In this document: positions 45,584 through 57,681 of the stretch, piece after piece
Layout: the number at the start of each line of letters is the position of its first letter
Position numbering within the stretch: the first letter of the stretch is position 1
NCBI RefSeq assembly: GCF_022965805.1
Contig: NC_133108.1
Location: forward strand, 20,675,545-20,739,544
Length of the DNA: 64,000 nucleotides
DNA from: Primulina eburnea
Lineage: Eukaryota; Streptophyta; Magnoliopsida; Lamiales; Gesneriaceae
Reading direction: 5' to 3'
The notes under the pieces: generated by a model
Told to the model about the DNA's origin: nothing
Database searches by the model: none
Seen by the model: the letters and a program-made list of their open reading frames with translations, nothing else
Program-made: the position numbers and the translations under genes

Positions 45584-46667
45584 CAGTCAGTAGGGTGGTG
45601 TCTGGGTCCGCCTCCTGTGCATGCATGGCAAATACTCTGCCCTGGGTTGGTTGCTTCCACTGTGGGCACTCTTTCAGCACGTGATCTGTAGCCCCACATT
45701 TAAAACATTTCTCGGATCCCCATAGGCACTGTCCGGGATGCTGACGGTTGCACTTCTGGCACACTGGGTAAACAACGGGCCTCTGCGGCGCCCCTTGCTG
45801 CTGAACGGGACCCTTGCCCTTCGGCGGTCCCTGAAAAAGTTTCTTTCCTGGTGGCCCCTGATACGGTTTCTTAAAGTGGGGTCGTTGATTCTGCTGCTGA
45901 TGGTGTGGCTGCGGTGGAGCCTGATAGGGCCTCTTGCCCTGCCTGTCCGCCTCAATATCCCGCTGGTCTTGCTCTGCAGCCAGAGCTCTAGAGACTGCAA
46001 TTGCATAAGAAGTAGGGCCAGCTACCCTCACGTCACGGCGCAAGATCGGCCGCAAACCATTTAAGAAGTGCCTCAACTTCGCCTGGACATCATTAGCAAT
46101 GAGGGGCACGAAGTGACATCCCCTCTCAAACATCCTAACAAAATCTGCCACGCTATTGTCCCCCTGCCGCAACGTCATAAACTCGTTGGTGAGTCTGGTT
46201 CGTACTTCCTCAGTGAAGTACTTGGAGTAGAAAATTTCCTTGAAACCATTCCAAGGCAGCACCTGCAAGTTGACTGCCACAGATGCACTCTCCCACCATA
46301 ATCTGGCGTCCCCTGTCAGAAGGAACGTGGCACATCTGACCCTATCTGCGTCGGTCAGTTCCATAAAGTCAAAGATTACTTCGATGGACTTGATCCATCC
46401 TTCAGCGACCATCGGGTCAGTAGTACCCGAAAACTCCTTCGGACTCATCCTCCTAAACCTCTCATATACTGCCTCTGGTTGGGGCCTCGCCCCTGCGCCT
46501 GCTGCTGCCTGGTTCCCCGCAAACTATGCGAAGAACTGTGTCATACCAGCAAGCATCTGAGCCTGCATATCTGGTGGTGGAGGTGGTGGAGGATTGGCCC
46601 TCTCCTCCTCCCGATGCTCTCTGTTCTCATCTCTTGTTTCACGGTCGATCACACGTCTAGGAGGCAT
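45584..46667 (-). pseudogene. F gag
   Basis: It starts at MPPRRVIDRETRDEN (46665-46667), the conserved MPPRR start also seen in E and K. A TAG at 46524-46526 interrupts it after FFA, where Gln is expected. The rest is open: capsid (FLLTGDARLWWESASVAVNL, FKEIFYSKYFTEEVRTRLT, ERGCHFVPLIANDVQAKLRHF), a Pro/Gln-rich basic stretch, and two intact zinc knuckles (CQKCNRQHPGQC and CFKCGATDHVLKEC). Gag packages the RNA and forms the particle. The reading frame ends in the intron donor. Confidence 0.92.
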
Positions 46668-46902
46668 ACTGTTCCAACAAATTACCCAACACGTAAACCC
46701 AACATGCATGTATGCAATACCAATATCATAAGATGCACGTAAATCGAATTTAAAACATAGACGTGCTGAAATCATGACTTAATGCATAATACATAGCATA
46801 ACTCAAAACTTTAAAACTTACAGACTTGAGGTGTGACCTCGAGAGCTTCTTGCGACTGGCAGTAGGCATAACCCTTTACAAGAACACTGCTCTGATACCA
46901 AC
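46668..46902 (-). other. F leader and primer-binding site
   Basis: The primer site TGGTATCAGAGC on minus (46889-46900) is two bases from the 5' LTR and perfectly matches the initiator-tRNA-Met type. The leader to the gag start is about 220 nt and similar to that of E. Confidence 0.92.
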
Positions 46903-49171
46903 TGTAACGTACCGTACTTCTCATACTTAAAATTTGCGGAAAAATTAAAAATTTTCTTAAATAAAAACATCCACACGGTCGTCACCCATCATTCATAACA
47001 TATCTTTAAAATCAACCATCACAATTAAAATTTGCTAAAAGAAAAGCTGTCTCACAACCAAACATAAAATCAGAGTATAAAAGTTTTCATGCTTAAAATC
47101 TTAAAATAACGTAGGCGGTCCTCGGGTCTAGCCTCCTACTCAGTCCAAGCCTGCCCCTTGGTCGCCACCTCCCGTCTCCCCATCGACATAGTCACCTGCA
47201 TCGATCAAGTCTAGTGAGTCTAAAGACTCAACACGTATAAACTGGAATAACGAGTACTACATAATAAAATCACATGCAACTTTAAAATAGGACATACATA
47301 ACTTGAAACTTGAACTTGCGTATTAAAACTTGAACATACGTACATACATACTTCAACGTGCCATAACTTAAACTTTTCATAAACATGCTGCATACTTGAA
47401 CATACTTGAACATACATAACTTCATCATTTTGCGTAGAGGATGTTTCAAAGCAAGTGACCCATACATAATAAACGCCTGATCAGACACACCACAGTACTG
47501 GGCTGACAGGGACATATCCACTGTCGCATACATGAGATCCCCGTTCATGATTTAACGGGCTGGTTGGTCGCCGTTCATAATTTAACGCTTTCCAACCACG
47601 ATCTAACCCGTTCATAATTTAACGGGGCGGAGAGGTCCTCGGCCACGTTCACCGACTTCCAAACCCATTCATAATTTGGTCACAAGTCAATTAGCATACC
47701 TCAAAAACTTAAACATATTTTCTTTGCACGTCAAACATATTTACTTGGCGTTGAGGGATTCGTTGGGCTTCGATCGGGGCCGTTGCTGCACATACTGATC
47801 ATGGATTGACATGCTTAACTTGCATACTTAGACGTAGGTAAATCATGCTCACTTACGAGTTCATTAAATTCTTAGGACGTTCTACAATTCCCCATGACTC
47901 GACTTTGTAAATCATTGTACTAACCCATGACGTCTAACCTCAAAGCATAATAAATTTTCCTTCCCCAAAAATGAAGGACACGGACCCCGTACCTACATCC
48001 GTGTAGGGGTCCGTGTAGGCTCTGGACATTGACACCGAAGGAAAACAAAGGCACGGACCCCGTGTCAGAGTCCGGGTGAGGGTCCGTGTAGGTACTGTAA
48101 AAGGACTACTTGGGAAGGGAAGGGGCACGGACCCCGTGTATGGGTCCGGAACCAGGTCCGTGTACCTACTGTAAAGACGCACCAAGGGAAAACAAAGACA
48201 CGGACCCCGTGCTCGGGTCCGTGTGGGGGTCCGTCTGCACACTGTACGAAGAAACCTGCGAGAAAACTTATGCACATGCCTACACACCCAAATTGACACT
48301 TGAACACGATGATTCAACACCTTAAGGACACCATAACATTGCATAAAACTTATATAAACACTTCAAGATACGACGTCCACCATGCTACCCAATACAGCGC
48401 TAATTGGCAATTGACATCAACCGAGTTCCTACGACTTTAAACTAATTCAAACTCCTAACGACGTCCAACAAAACCTTGAGACCTACAACAAACCTCAATA
48501 CTAACATACTCATATGCAGCGACGATCGCCCGTCGATTTCCAACGAAGCCTGCAACATAAAACTTCAAAAATACAATGGTACCAAACTTTTCTTAAAATT
48601 TCAGTTTGAGCAGTCACACGAAAAATATCATAACTCTCTCATTTTTCGTCCAAAAATCTTGAATTTTATGTCAAATCGAAGGTATCGAAAAGTTCTACGT
48701 TTTTGCCGTTGAAAGTTTTCCCAAAATATGAACAGAAAAATCGCAGTTTTGGCATGAACAGTAAAAACGAGTTTTAGATCTAAAAATTTTCCGTCGAGAT
48801 TGATCCGATCCATGATCCGCTCAAACTACTATCATCATAGCAAGAACAGAATATACGTGCCTTTTTGATATTTAAAATACCGTAGCGACGACACCGAAGC
48901 GGAGATGGAGCGAGGCTAGATCGGTGACGAACGTGGCACCATTTTCCTGCAATCAAATTCACCGAAATCTTGCTGGAAAAGCCTAGGGGAGGGGCGGCTG
49001 CTATAAGAGTATAGAACCCTAGTTTTTCTTTCTCTCAAAATAATAAAACTTGAATTGAGACTTGTGTGTGTGTTTTGAGCGCTACAGGTGTGTGTAAACG
49101 TGTGTAATTTGTGTGTGTAGCGTGTGTTTTAAAATATTATGAGACTAACTTTTGCTAATTAATAATTAACC
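46903..49171 (-). repeat. Element F 5' LTR, cut by I
   Basis: It is near-identical to 39203-41525, with about 20 substitutions. A deletion of about 54-57 bp lies near 48838, where the left LTR has ATACATAACTTTTACGC. It carries both hairpin sets (47540-47626 and 47979-48235) and the TG-rich tract (49063-49130). It ends at TTAATAATTAACC, where I begins. The remainder should lie beyond the window. Confidence 0.9.
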
Positions 49172-50488
49172 TGTAACGCCCCGAAAATTTTAAGGTCCAC
49201 GTGAACCACATGCGCAAATTATTAAATTCTCCTGTATTTTAATTAAATGTTTTAATTTCATGAATTAATTATGTTGTGCATAATTGATATGTTTAAATCA
49301 TATTTCCTACATGGTTGCATTAAAATGGTATTTCTAGGATTATTCAAGTGACGATCGAGGAACGGGGACAGAGGGCTAAAAATGTAAAAGATTTTTATTA
49401 AATAGTTATTTTTAACTATTTAAAATGCGGTCGATGTTTTTAAGTAAATTTTTGAAAGTATCGAGTTGTGAGGTGATTTTATACGCCGGAACGTAATTTT
49501 ATCGGTATTGGCTTTTCAAATAAAATTCGAGCTTTCGAGCATCCCGGCTATTAAATTCATATTTTTATTTAAAAGAAAACTTTGATATTATGTTAATTAA
49601 TCCAAAATAGACTAATGGGCCTAATTTAATGGTTTATTAGGCCTAAAGTCTAGATTAGAGATTAAATTAGTATTTAAAGTGTAAATAAATTGCAAACCCT
49701 ACCATACCAATTATTGAAGTCTCGGCCACCCCATATTAAATTCTGAAAACTCCCCTCCCCTCTCAAACAACTCACGGCACAGCACCCACAAAATATTAGA
49801 AAGAGTTTCAAGGGAATTTTCAAAGGCAACCAAGCAAGGTAGAAGCTTTCGTCGCGTCCCGTTCTTCGCCGTCAACGGATTTTCGAGCGTATAAAACGCA
49901 AAGGCACACCCTAATCTCCTTTTCTCATCCATCATGTCATATTATTTAGTTAAATTGTGGGATGCATGAAGCACATGATTTCTTTTTCAGAAACTCGAAA
50001 CTTTTGCATGTATTGCCTTCGGTTGTTGAGTTTTGTTACAGGAAAATTGGTTCAATTATAAAAAGGGGCTGCCATGATGTCTAGGCTTAGATCATTAAAG
50101 AATTCGAGTGTTTTAAAAGTCCTACACACACACCCAAGTCGACAGAAACAAAAGGGAATCAAGGAAACCAGAACAAAAACCAAACTGCATACACTGTCAT
50201 AGAGTTTGGGGTGTCGGGTTCCCTGTGCCTAGGCTGGTTGGGTCTGGGATGGGGCTAGGACTCGGCCAGGGTCCGTCTTGGGTCAAAGGGGGAGTCCTAG
50301 CCATGCTAGGACTCGGTCTGGAAGGGGCAGGGAGGAGTCCTTGCACGCAAGGACTCCCACCCGAGAAGCTGCGCGTTTGGGGTGCAGACTTTGTGCCATC
50401 GGTTGAGGGTAGGGACTCAGCCCAGGGCTCGTGGGCTGGGTTAGAGCAAGTCCTTAGGGTCCTTAGAGAGTGTACAACAGGTGGGTTC
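49172..50488 (+). repeat. LTR-like element I, cut by J
   Basis: It starts TGTAACGCCCCGAAAATTTT inside the F 5' LTR, a typical gypsy LTR 5' terminus, and runs 1317 bp until the J LTR. The first half resembles, at low level, the U3 of the A LTRs (GAACGGGGAC block, TTTTATACGCCGGAACG). A possible TATA box (TTATAAAAAGG) lies near 50055. No coding sequence is recognised; the 50225-50572 frame is GC-rich LTR text. The right end is outside the window, so I cannot say whether I is a solo LTR. Confidence 0.7.
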
Positions 50489-51689
50489 TGTAAAACCCAA
50501 GATTTTAAGTTATCGTTTTATCATGACAGTATATTTTGGATACCAGATTTTTATTTAAATTTTAGGATATGAGATTTTGCAAGATTTTAGTGAACAGTAA
50601 TATCATGTATATTATTTAATATTAAGCAGATAAAGAGCTAAGATTTGAGATAATTTTTGATACCGGGATAAAAATCAAGCATGGGATAATACCAACCCTA
50701 GAATTTCGAATTCAAGAGTTTATATATCATACAAATTTCGAAAATTTGGTTGGATAAAGATTAGATTTTCGCGTATCACCAAGATTTAGATCACGATTTT
50801 GTTGGAGATTTGATACACGGATGATACCTATCGAGATAGCATCCAACCCCTATAAATAGGAGGGTCACCTAACTCAAAATTCACACCTCATATCATACCA
50901 TAATTTTCGAGAATCCCCTCTAGTTCCTTAGGTTTTTTTTTTCGAGCACAGCGAAGCCCTGCCGCAGTCCAGCCACCGTAGTTTTTCAAGTTTTCTTCAA
51001 GAAATTTAAGGTAAGTGGGCTATTTTAATGTTTAAAATTCCGGTTATGCATGTGGGATTATTTTCGAAAATTTTGAAAGAAAAAAATAGTCGAGTACAAT
51101 TTTTCATCTACTTTTGTGTTGTCATACGATTTTAAAAACACTGTGAGGTATCGACTGTATATGGGTGGGAATCCCAACCATGACGTACCCTTACGCGGTG
51201 GGGGACATAACCGCTATACGGCCTCGCCCCCTTAGAGGAGTAAAAATTAGGGACTGACGTCAGTAAACCATAGAAAGTAGATAAATCGCAGTGTTTGGAA
51301 AAGTTATGCAAGTATGTGTTTTTTTGAAATTTATGCATGTTGTTTTATTGTGCTCGATATTCCCCCGCTTGCTGAGTATTCCCAAATACTCACCCCCCTT
51401 ACAACCTTCCCAGATAAGTCTGAAGAAGAACTCGAGGAGGAGGAGTCCGAACAATTTTGGGGATGGTGAACGCTAGAAGAATTTAGTTTAAGTTATTTTT
51501 TACGCTTCCGCATTATAAACTCTGTCGTTTTTTTTTTGTTATTCCATTATTGTAAAGACAATATTTATTTCGGTTGAAATATGAATCATAGACTGGTTTC
51601 GGTTTAAACTGTGCTACGAAGGCTTGTTGTTTTCAATCGCGTGACTGTTAAACAACGCCGGTGTCAATCCCGAGTTTCGGGGCGTGACA
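50489..51689 (+). repeat. Element J 5' LTR
   Basis: A complete 1201-bp LTR runs from TGTAAAACCC to TTTCGGGGCGTGACA, followed by a primer site. A strong TATA box (CCCCTATAAATAGGAGG) lies at 50851. The 356 bp of the 3' LTR visible at 63645-64000 are identical to its start as far as I can check by eye. It has no hairpin array of the kind seen in the other LTRs. Confidence 0.95.
50851..50858 (+). promoter_or_regulatory. TATA box of J 5' LTR
   Basis: TATAAATA occurs 363 bp into the LTR, in a context like that of plant Pol II promoters, and is followed by TCACCTAAC and a CA-rich initiator area about 30 bp downstream. Confidence 0.65.
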
Positions 51690-53237
51690 TTTTAGTGGTA
51701 TCAGAGCAGCCAGGTTCATAATCCGAGTGGGAAAAATCGAGTTTCAACAAAAAAAAAATTCGAAAATTTTTCGGAAATTTTCGGCCAAACAGATCCTTAG
51801 CGCGCCGCCGCGTTTTTCGCCGATTCCGGCCGTGTCCGGTAGTTGCTTTTCGATCGGCGACCTTTTCTGGAATCGTCTCGACGAAACGAACAAAAGCCTG
51901 AACCAATTTCAGATATTTTATTCGGGAGAAGCCGTAATTTCAGATCTAAGAATTTGGGCATAAACCCTAAAATTCCGAAAATAATTTCGTCCAATTACCC
52001 TACCAATCCTACTCCGATTTTAAATTAATTTTACCCAAACGATACGCAATCCATGGGTAACGTTTATCTCCAATCAATTTTGGAATCTGATCAACCGATC
52101 GTAAACACCCAAATTCGAGTTTAGTTAGCGAGTTGCGCGATTTCTCCGGCGAAATTAGGTAACTTCTCGACCGATTCTGGCCGTGCCATCACCGGTTCCG
52201 TGACCCTTACCCTGTCGCCGACATGTGCCTTTACTCCGACCGTACTCCGGCGAGTCAACCCGGCGAGTCAACGAGTCAACCCGCCAGCATGTTTTCTTCG
52301 ATTTTTTTTCCGTAGGAAACTCCGAATTCGGTTCTGTCAATTGTTCTGGAACCCTCTCGACGTAATCTTTCAATCCATATATTAATCCCTAGACTTCTAT
52401 TTTTGGTAAATATCTCGAAAAAATCTCGTTCAACGCGTTTCTTGTAGTGCTTATCGGATTTTTATGGAATTTTATTAAGGAAACTATTAGTATTGACCTA
52501 TATTGTTGGGATTGTACTTATCCGAGATAATTTGATTTAAGTTTCTGACGTATGGTGAGATATTTGATTTGGGACAATAAATTATTTATGGGATGAAGAA
52601 AAAAAACTAGTATGTGAAAATCTGATATAAGAGTTATAATAAGTTTTGTATATTCCAAGATGGAAGTTGATTTTGGGCAATAGTTAAATGTGTAAACGTT
52701 AAGTTGGGGTCTTAAGAATGCTAAGCGTTAACTTTAAATATGCATGATTTTGGGTTATCTTGTTTAAATGAATTGGGAGACAATATCTTAAGGTTTAGTA
52801 ATTTATATTACTTTGGGATAACCAGTAGATTACGACCTTATGTAAAATAATTTACGAGATATTGTTGGGTATTGAGGAAAAAGACAGTATAATAAGCTTT
52901 GAATTTTGTTACGGTACTAAGAATAATTAAAGGAGAAAGACATTCAGTAGAAATAGTTGTGGTAGAGCTCTCTAAGCTAATGGTCTCGAGGAAAGTAAGT
53001 TTTAGTGCAAGTAAGATTTAGAACAAGAATTAATTGAGGATTTATTTCATTTGTTCGAGGTTGAATAAGGTTTTATGACGATTGAGTTATAATTTTTGGG
53101 ATTTAAATCAATAGAGTATAGATTGATATTGAGTTAAGTTCCAAGATTTTATATGGGTTTTAAGTTTTGAGATAATAATTGTGATAATTTCAAGATAAAA
53201 TAAAATCATCATTTATTCGCATATATTCCGTGCCGAC
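51690..53237 (+). other. J primer site and long non-coding leader; gag absent
   Basis: The primer site TGGTATCAGAGCAGCC is at 51696-51711. The following 1.5 kb has no recognisable gag, zinc knuckle or protease start on either strand. It is AT-rich, with a GC-richer patch near 51790-52310. Coding similarity begins only inside the protease. The gag must have been deleted or replaced. Confidence 0.8.
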
Positions 53238-54413
53238 TTGATTCCAAGTACTTTGGTAGATTTCAATGTCATCGTATGGATGGTTTGGCAATCTAAGAGC
53301 AGTGCAATAGCAGATTGCCGGAGTAAGAATTTCAAAATCCAAACCGTGAACCAAGAAAAAAATCAGGTATCATGGCAATGCCAAGAGACAGAAATACATT
53401 TTTCTGCTTCCGAGACTTGGAAAGCCATAAAAAAATCAGGCAAAGAAGTTACCTAGAAATGGTGAACGAAGTGCAGGAAGAAATTGAGCTCAAGCTGGAA
53501 GATACCCTAATGATGCGAGAATTCCAGAACGTTTTTCTGGAAGAATTCTCAAGATATTCTCAGACCACGAGGTTGATTTCAAATCAATGTGGTTCTCAGT
53601 GCTGCACCAATTTCAATAGCACCATACCGAATGATGCCAACTGAACTCCAAGAGCCAAAAGAACAACTTGAAGAATTGCTAGAAAAGAAGCAATTCCAAC
53701 CGAGTACGTCTCCATAAGGAGCTCCAGTACTCTTCGTAAAGAAGAAAGACGGTAGTATGAGATTGTGCATCGACTACAGAGAATTGAACAAGATCACAAT
53801 CAAGAACAGGTACCCTCTACCCCGGATAGACGACCTGTTTGATCAGCTTAAAGGAGCCGCCATATTTTCTAAATTGGATCTGAGGACTGGATACCACCAA
53901 CTGAAGGTCAAAGCTGAAGATATCTTCAAAACAGCTTTTCGGACAAGATATGGGCATTATGAGTTCACAGTGATGTCTTTTGGGTTGACCAATGCACCTG
54001 CGGCCTTTATGGACCTAATGAACAGAGTGTTCAAACCATTTCTGGACAGGTTCGTAGTGGTATTTATTGATGACATCCTCATTTATTCACCCAACGAGGA
54101 AGAACATGAAAAACACATCCGCCTTGCACTACAGACACTGAGGGAGAAAGAGCTATATGCTACGCTTAAGAAATGTGAGTTCTGGCTTAAGAGTGTATCC
54201 TTTCTAGGACATGTGATCTCGGAAGCAGGAGTATCAGTGGATCCCAAGAAAGTTGAGGCAATTACAGAGTGGCCAAAACCTAAGAACGCCACAGACATCA
54301 TGAGCTTTCTTGGACTGGCAGGTTATTACAGGAAGTTCGTCGAAGGTTTTTTTCCATAGCTATACCACTGACTAAACTCACTCAGAAGAATTCCAAGTTC
54401 ATCTTGGACGAAG
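53238..54413 (+). pseudogene. J pol 5' part: protease end and reverse transcriptase
   Basis: Protease C-terminal half (IPSTLVDFNVIVWMVW; GMDW is damaged) leads, through frame changes near 53370-53460, to the linker and RT. A TAA at 53715-53717 sits where Trp is expected. RT is then open at 53757-54359: [49 protein letters not shown], the intact FIDD ([13 protein letters not shown]) and [20 protein letters not shown] seven-T run near 54347 shifts the frame before FPSIAIPL. It is interrupted at 54413 by K and resumes at 61685. Confidence 0.92.
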
Positions 54414-55110
54414 TGTGGGGACCCGGACGCTAATCAAGTTCTTAATCATCATTGGGACTAATTAATCAATTATAAACAAGGTCTAAAAATTTTTTCTTTT
54501 AATATACAAAGCGGAAACGTAATGTAATTAAATTCAAATTACATATTAAACATAAACATACACATCCTGTATTATCTACAAGGATTCAACTAGGTTCAAC
54601 TACATATCAGTGCTGAATCCTAAGTTGCTTCGAAGCCCGGATCTCCACGCTATCTAGTCCAGCCTCTTTCTTTTCTTGACCCTGAACCTGCCCCACCTGT
54701 TGTCATGTACACATACAAAACAAGACAACAGCCGGATAACTCCGGTGAGATATAAATATCCCAGTATAAACAATGTAAACATGCAATCATATAAAAACAT
54801 ATATAAAAGCATATAAGCAATAATCATAACATGTATCAAATCAGAACATGAAGCAATATCAAGAATAACTCTTATTCTAAACATGTACCATCATCAGGAA
54901 CATAATCAACATCAAATAATATAAATCAATATCAAGCAATGAATCACACTCAGACTCAAACTCAACTCAAACAACGCGTCATCTCAGACTCAACTCAACT
55001 CTAACCTAGGGATCCCGATGTCTGGATATAGGTAATTATATCGAATCTCAGTTGATAGGAATGAATCAATCCCTAAACGGCATCGATATAATTAATATCT
55101 CCAGTGTCTG

Positions 55111-55300
55111 GGCGAATCAGCCGCAGAATTGACGACTCAGTCAATAACCTCACGAATCAGCCAGTAATTAGGCGAATCAGCCAATAATCAGACAACTCAG
55201 CCTGTAATTAAGCGAATCAGCTTAAGTTTAGACGAATCAGTCTATAACCCGACGAATCAGCCGGTGACTAGGCGAATCAGCCTATGACTCAACGACTCAA
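55111..55300. repeat. 20-bp minisatellite in K LTR, ten units
   Basis: Consensus is about RRCGAATCAGCCNRTAAYTA. Units begin every 20 bp exactly from 55111 (GGCGAATCAG, GACGACTCAG, CACGAATCAG and so on) to 55291. The other LTR has the same ten units at 60351-60540. N and L lack it. Confidence 0.93.
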
Positions 55301-56130
55301 AAATCAATACATGCAGTCAGTATCTAAGCAAATCAATCAATGACTAGCGAATCAGCAGTCATTACATGCGGTGGCTATAAATCAATAGACAACAAATATC
55401 AATCTCATCAATTACAAGAATCAATGTAATAAACAAAGTATGTGATTTAGGGAAACTCAAGTCAAACCTTCCTCGAGTTGTGCAATCCCAACACAACATT
55501 AATTTATACCTTTCACTCTGATACTCTGACTCTGTCGAAGTCTCGAACCCAAGCCTGTCAATACTCAATCTGGCAATGACAATATCGATATTCTGTATTA
55601 ATATTCAAATCAAATCACAACATCTCTGTTTTATCAAATTCTACCAGTACAATGGTACAATCTTGCGATACCAGTAATACCACTCCTGTATATACTAATA
55701 CCACTAATTTAAAATCAACCACTGTACAAATCTGACATCACATCTCAGTCAATTCCATTATGAAATTCATAACAATTCCATATTCAGTCCGTTTCTTAAT
55801 CTGACTTCGATTCTACGCTGTCTAACATGTCAAGAATAACATATCTGACGTATATTCAATTCTAACCACATCATAATTTCAAAACATGTTAAAACGTAGT
55901 AAAACTTACGTCCAGTAGTAGCCTACGTTGATAGGAACTCGGTACCGAAGTCGGATTTAAAATCTAACGGACGGATTGGAATAAAAAGGCGTAAGGATTT
56001 CTTTGAAAGATTCTCGACCTCCTTCCTCGATTTTCTCTCTTTCATTCTGAGGAGAATCGCTTGTTCTTATATATATATATACAAGTTGGTCGGTTAAAGA
56101 AACGTGGCTTGTTTTCACCATTTTCAGGCG

Positions 56131-56310
56131 GCGCTCGAGCGGTGCAAATCTACCGCTCGAGCGCGGCATGTTCTGCCCGTGTTCTTCCGGATTGCACCTT
56201 TGGCGCTCGGGCGGTCAAAAACTACCGCCCGGGCGCCAAGTCTTCTGCCCGAGACAATTTCTTGATGCACACTGGCGCTCGAGCGGTCACTTCCTACCGC
56301 TCGGGCGCCA
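56131..56310. repeat. Hairpin array, CTCGAG type, three units (K 3' LTR)
   Basis: Unit 1 is GCGCTCGAGCGGT, loop GCAAATCT, then its perfect inverse complement (56131-56164). Unit 2 (from 56202) and unit 3 (from 56273) have loops CAAAAACT and CACTTCCT, and 14- and 15-bp stems with one non-Watson-Crick position each. Unit starts are exactly 71 bp apart. Loops are all 8 nt. Confidence 0.93.
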
Positions 56311-56440
56311 GACTTTCTGTCCCCAAGTGGTATAAATCATATACTTGGTCCGATTATACTCATATTATCTTAACTCCAATAATCTCATGTTAATATAATT
56401 AAAATCTCATATTAACAGAATCAAGATCTTGGCCCTTACA

Positions 56441-56476
56441 TTTCTCCCCCCCTAAGATACGATTTCGTCCTCAAAA
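56441..56476 (-). promoter_or_regulatory. K polypurine tract and pre-PPT motif
   Basis: On minus the tract AGGGGGGAGAAA (56441-56452) abuts the LTR. TTTTGAGGACGAAA (56463-56476) is the conserved motif with one change. Confidence 0.88.
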
Positions 56477-56536
56477 TCACAAGCATTCAATCGTATCAAT
56501 AAGGAGTATATATACAAAACTGTATACAAATTTACA

Positions 56537-57681
56537 TCATCTAAACAACTCAGGGAATTTTTGTCTCATATCTGATTCTGTTTCCCAGGTTGCTTCTTCT
56601 ACACCATGACGAGTCCATTGCACTTTTACAAGTGGAATCATTTTCGTTCTGAGCTGTTTTTCTTTACAATCAATAATCTGAATCGGTTTTTCAACATAGC
56701 TCAGAGATTCATCAAGCTCGGCCTCGTTTGGTTGAATAGCATGTGAAGCATCAGGAAGGTACTTCCTTAATAACGATACATGAAAAACATCATGTATCCC
56801 GGATAATGAAGGCGGTAAAGCGAGTCGATAGGCACGATCTCCTATCTTCTCCAGAATTTCATAAGGTCGGTCTCCTACCTCAAATACCAACGGTCTACGT
56901 CGAACATTGGCATATTTGGCCCGTCTGTCTTGTGCTGCCTTCATTTTCTTCTGACTCAGCTTCACTTTTCAGTCACATCTCTGATCATGTCAGGTCCGAT
57001 CTGAGGAACTTCAGAGATATCATTCTACTAAAGAGGGGATCGACACCTCTTTTCGTACTACGCTTCGAAAGAAGTCATTACAATACTCTGTTGTGGTACC
57101 AAACTCACCAAATGGCAATGAATCTTGCCAGCTAGTGCCAATATCAAGTACTACTGCTCTCAGCATATCTTCCAATGTCTGGATTATCTGCTCAGTCTAT
57201 CCATCGGTCGATGGATGATATGTGGTACTAAGATGTAGCTTCGTACCTAGTGCTTACTGCAAACTCTGCCCAAAGTGCGATATAAACCGAGAATCATGGT
57301 CTAAAACAATCGACTTTGACACTCCATGCAATCTGACCACTTATCTGACATAAATTTCAGTCATCTGGTCATATCGGTACATCATCTTGTACTAAATAAG
57401 GCATGCGAATTGATCAATCAATCAATCACAACCCAAATTGCATCACAACCTCGGGAGGATCTCAGTAATCTCATTACACAATTCATGGAAATGTGATCTC
57501 ATTTGCTTACAGGAATAGTCAAACTCTGTAATAGTCCTTCGGGTTTCATTTTCTCAGCCTTCATCTGTTGGCAATTTAGATATTTGGCTACAATTTCAGC
57601 AATATCAGCTTTCATTTGTTTCCACCAACACTGTCTTCTATCTGATTCAAACCCGAATTCAGAATAGCAACACTTGGTCAA
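56537..57681 (-). pseudogene. K integrase remnant with chromodomain
   Basis: On minus: zinc finger with KADIAEIVAKYLNCQQMKAE (57499-57681), a badly broken core (56970-57498), then an open stretch at 56537-56965. That stretch holds the tether (RAKYANVRRRPLVFEVGD), a deletion of about 30 codons removing most of the GPY/F module, HDVFHVSLLRKYL, and a chromodomain (VKVQWTRHGVEEATWETESD) ending PELF. It is clearly the same family as L integrase. Confidence 0.88.

Larger units (their letters stand above)
39203..49171 (-). mobile_element. Element F, Ty3/gypsy chromovirus (Tekay-like), nearly complete
   Basis: Minus-strand order is 5' LTR (46903-49171, cut by I), primer site, gag, GT-AG intron, PR-RT-RNase H-integrase-chromodomain, polypurine tract, 3' LTR (39203-41986). 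The LTRs differ by about 20 substitutions over about 2.27 kb plus one deletion of about 54-57 bp in the right copy, so the insertion is young. The coding region is continuous except for three nonsense codons (46524-46526, 44147-44149, 43559-43561). It inserted in H integrase. The distal target duplication cannot be seen because I cuts the right LTR. Confidence 0.93.
54414..56440 (-). repeat. Element K 3' LTR
   Basis: It runs from TGTGGGGACCCGG to GGCCCTTACA on plus. Termini and general layout match M, N and L. It contains a 20-bp-period minisatellite (55111-55300), a short TA run (near 56070) and a CTCGAG-type hairpin array (56131-56310). The frame at 54654-54884 is LTR text and is repeated in the other LTR. 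Confidence 0.97.

Noticed and set aside
50225..50572. 115-codon GC-rich frame
   Set aside because: It spans the I/J boundary and has low-complexity Gly/Leu/Arg content with no family resemblance.
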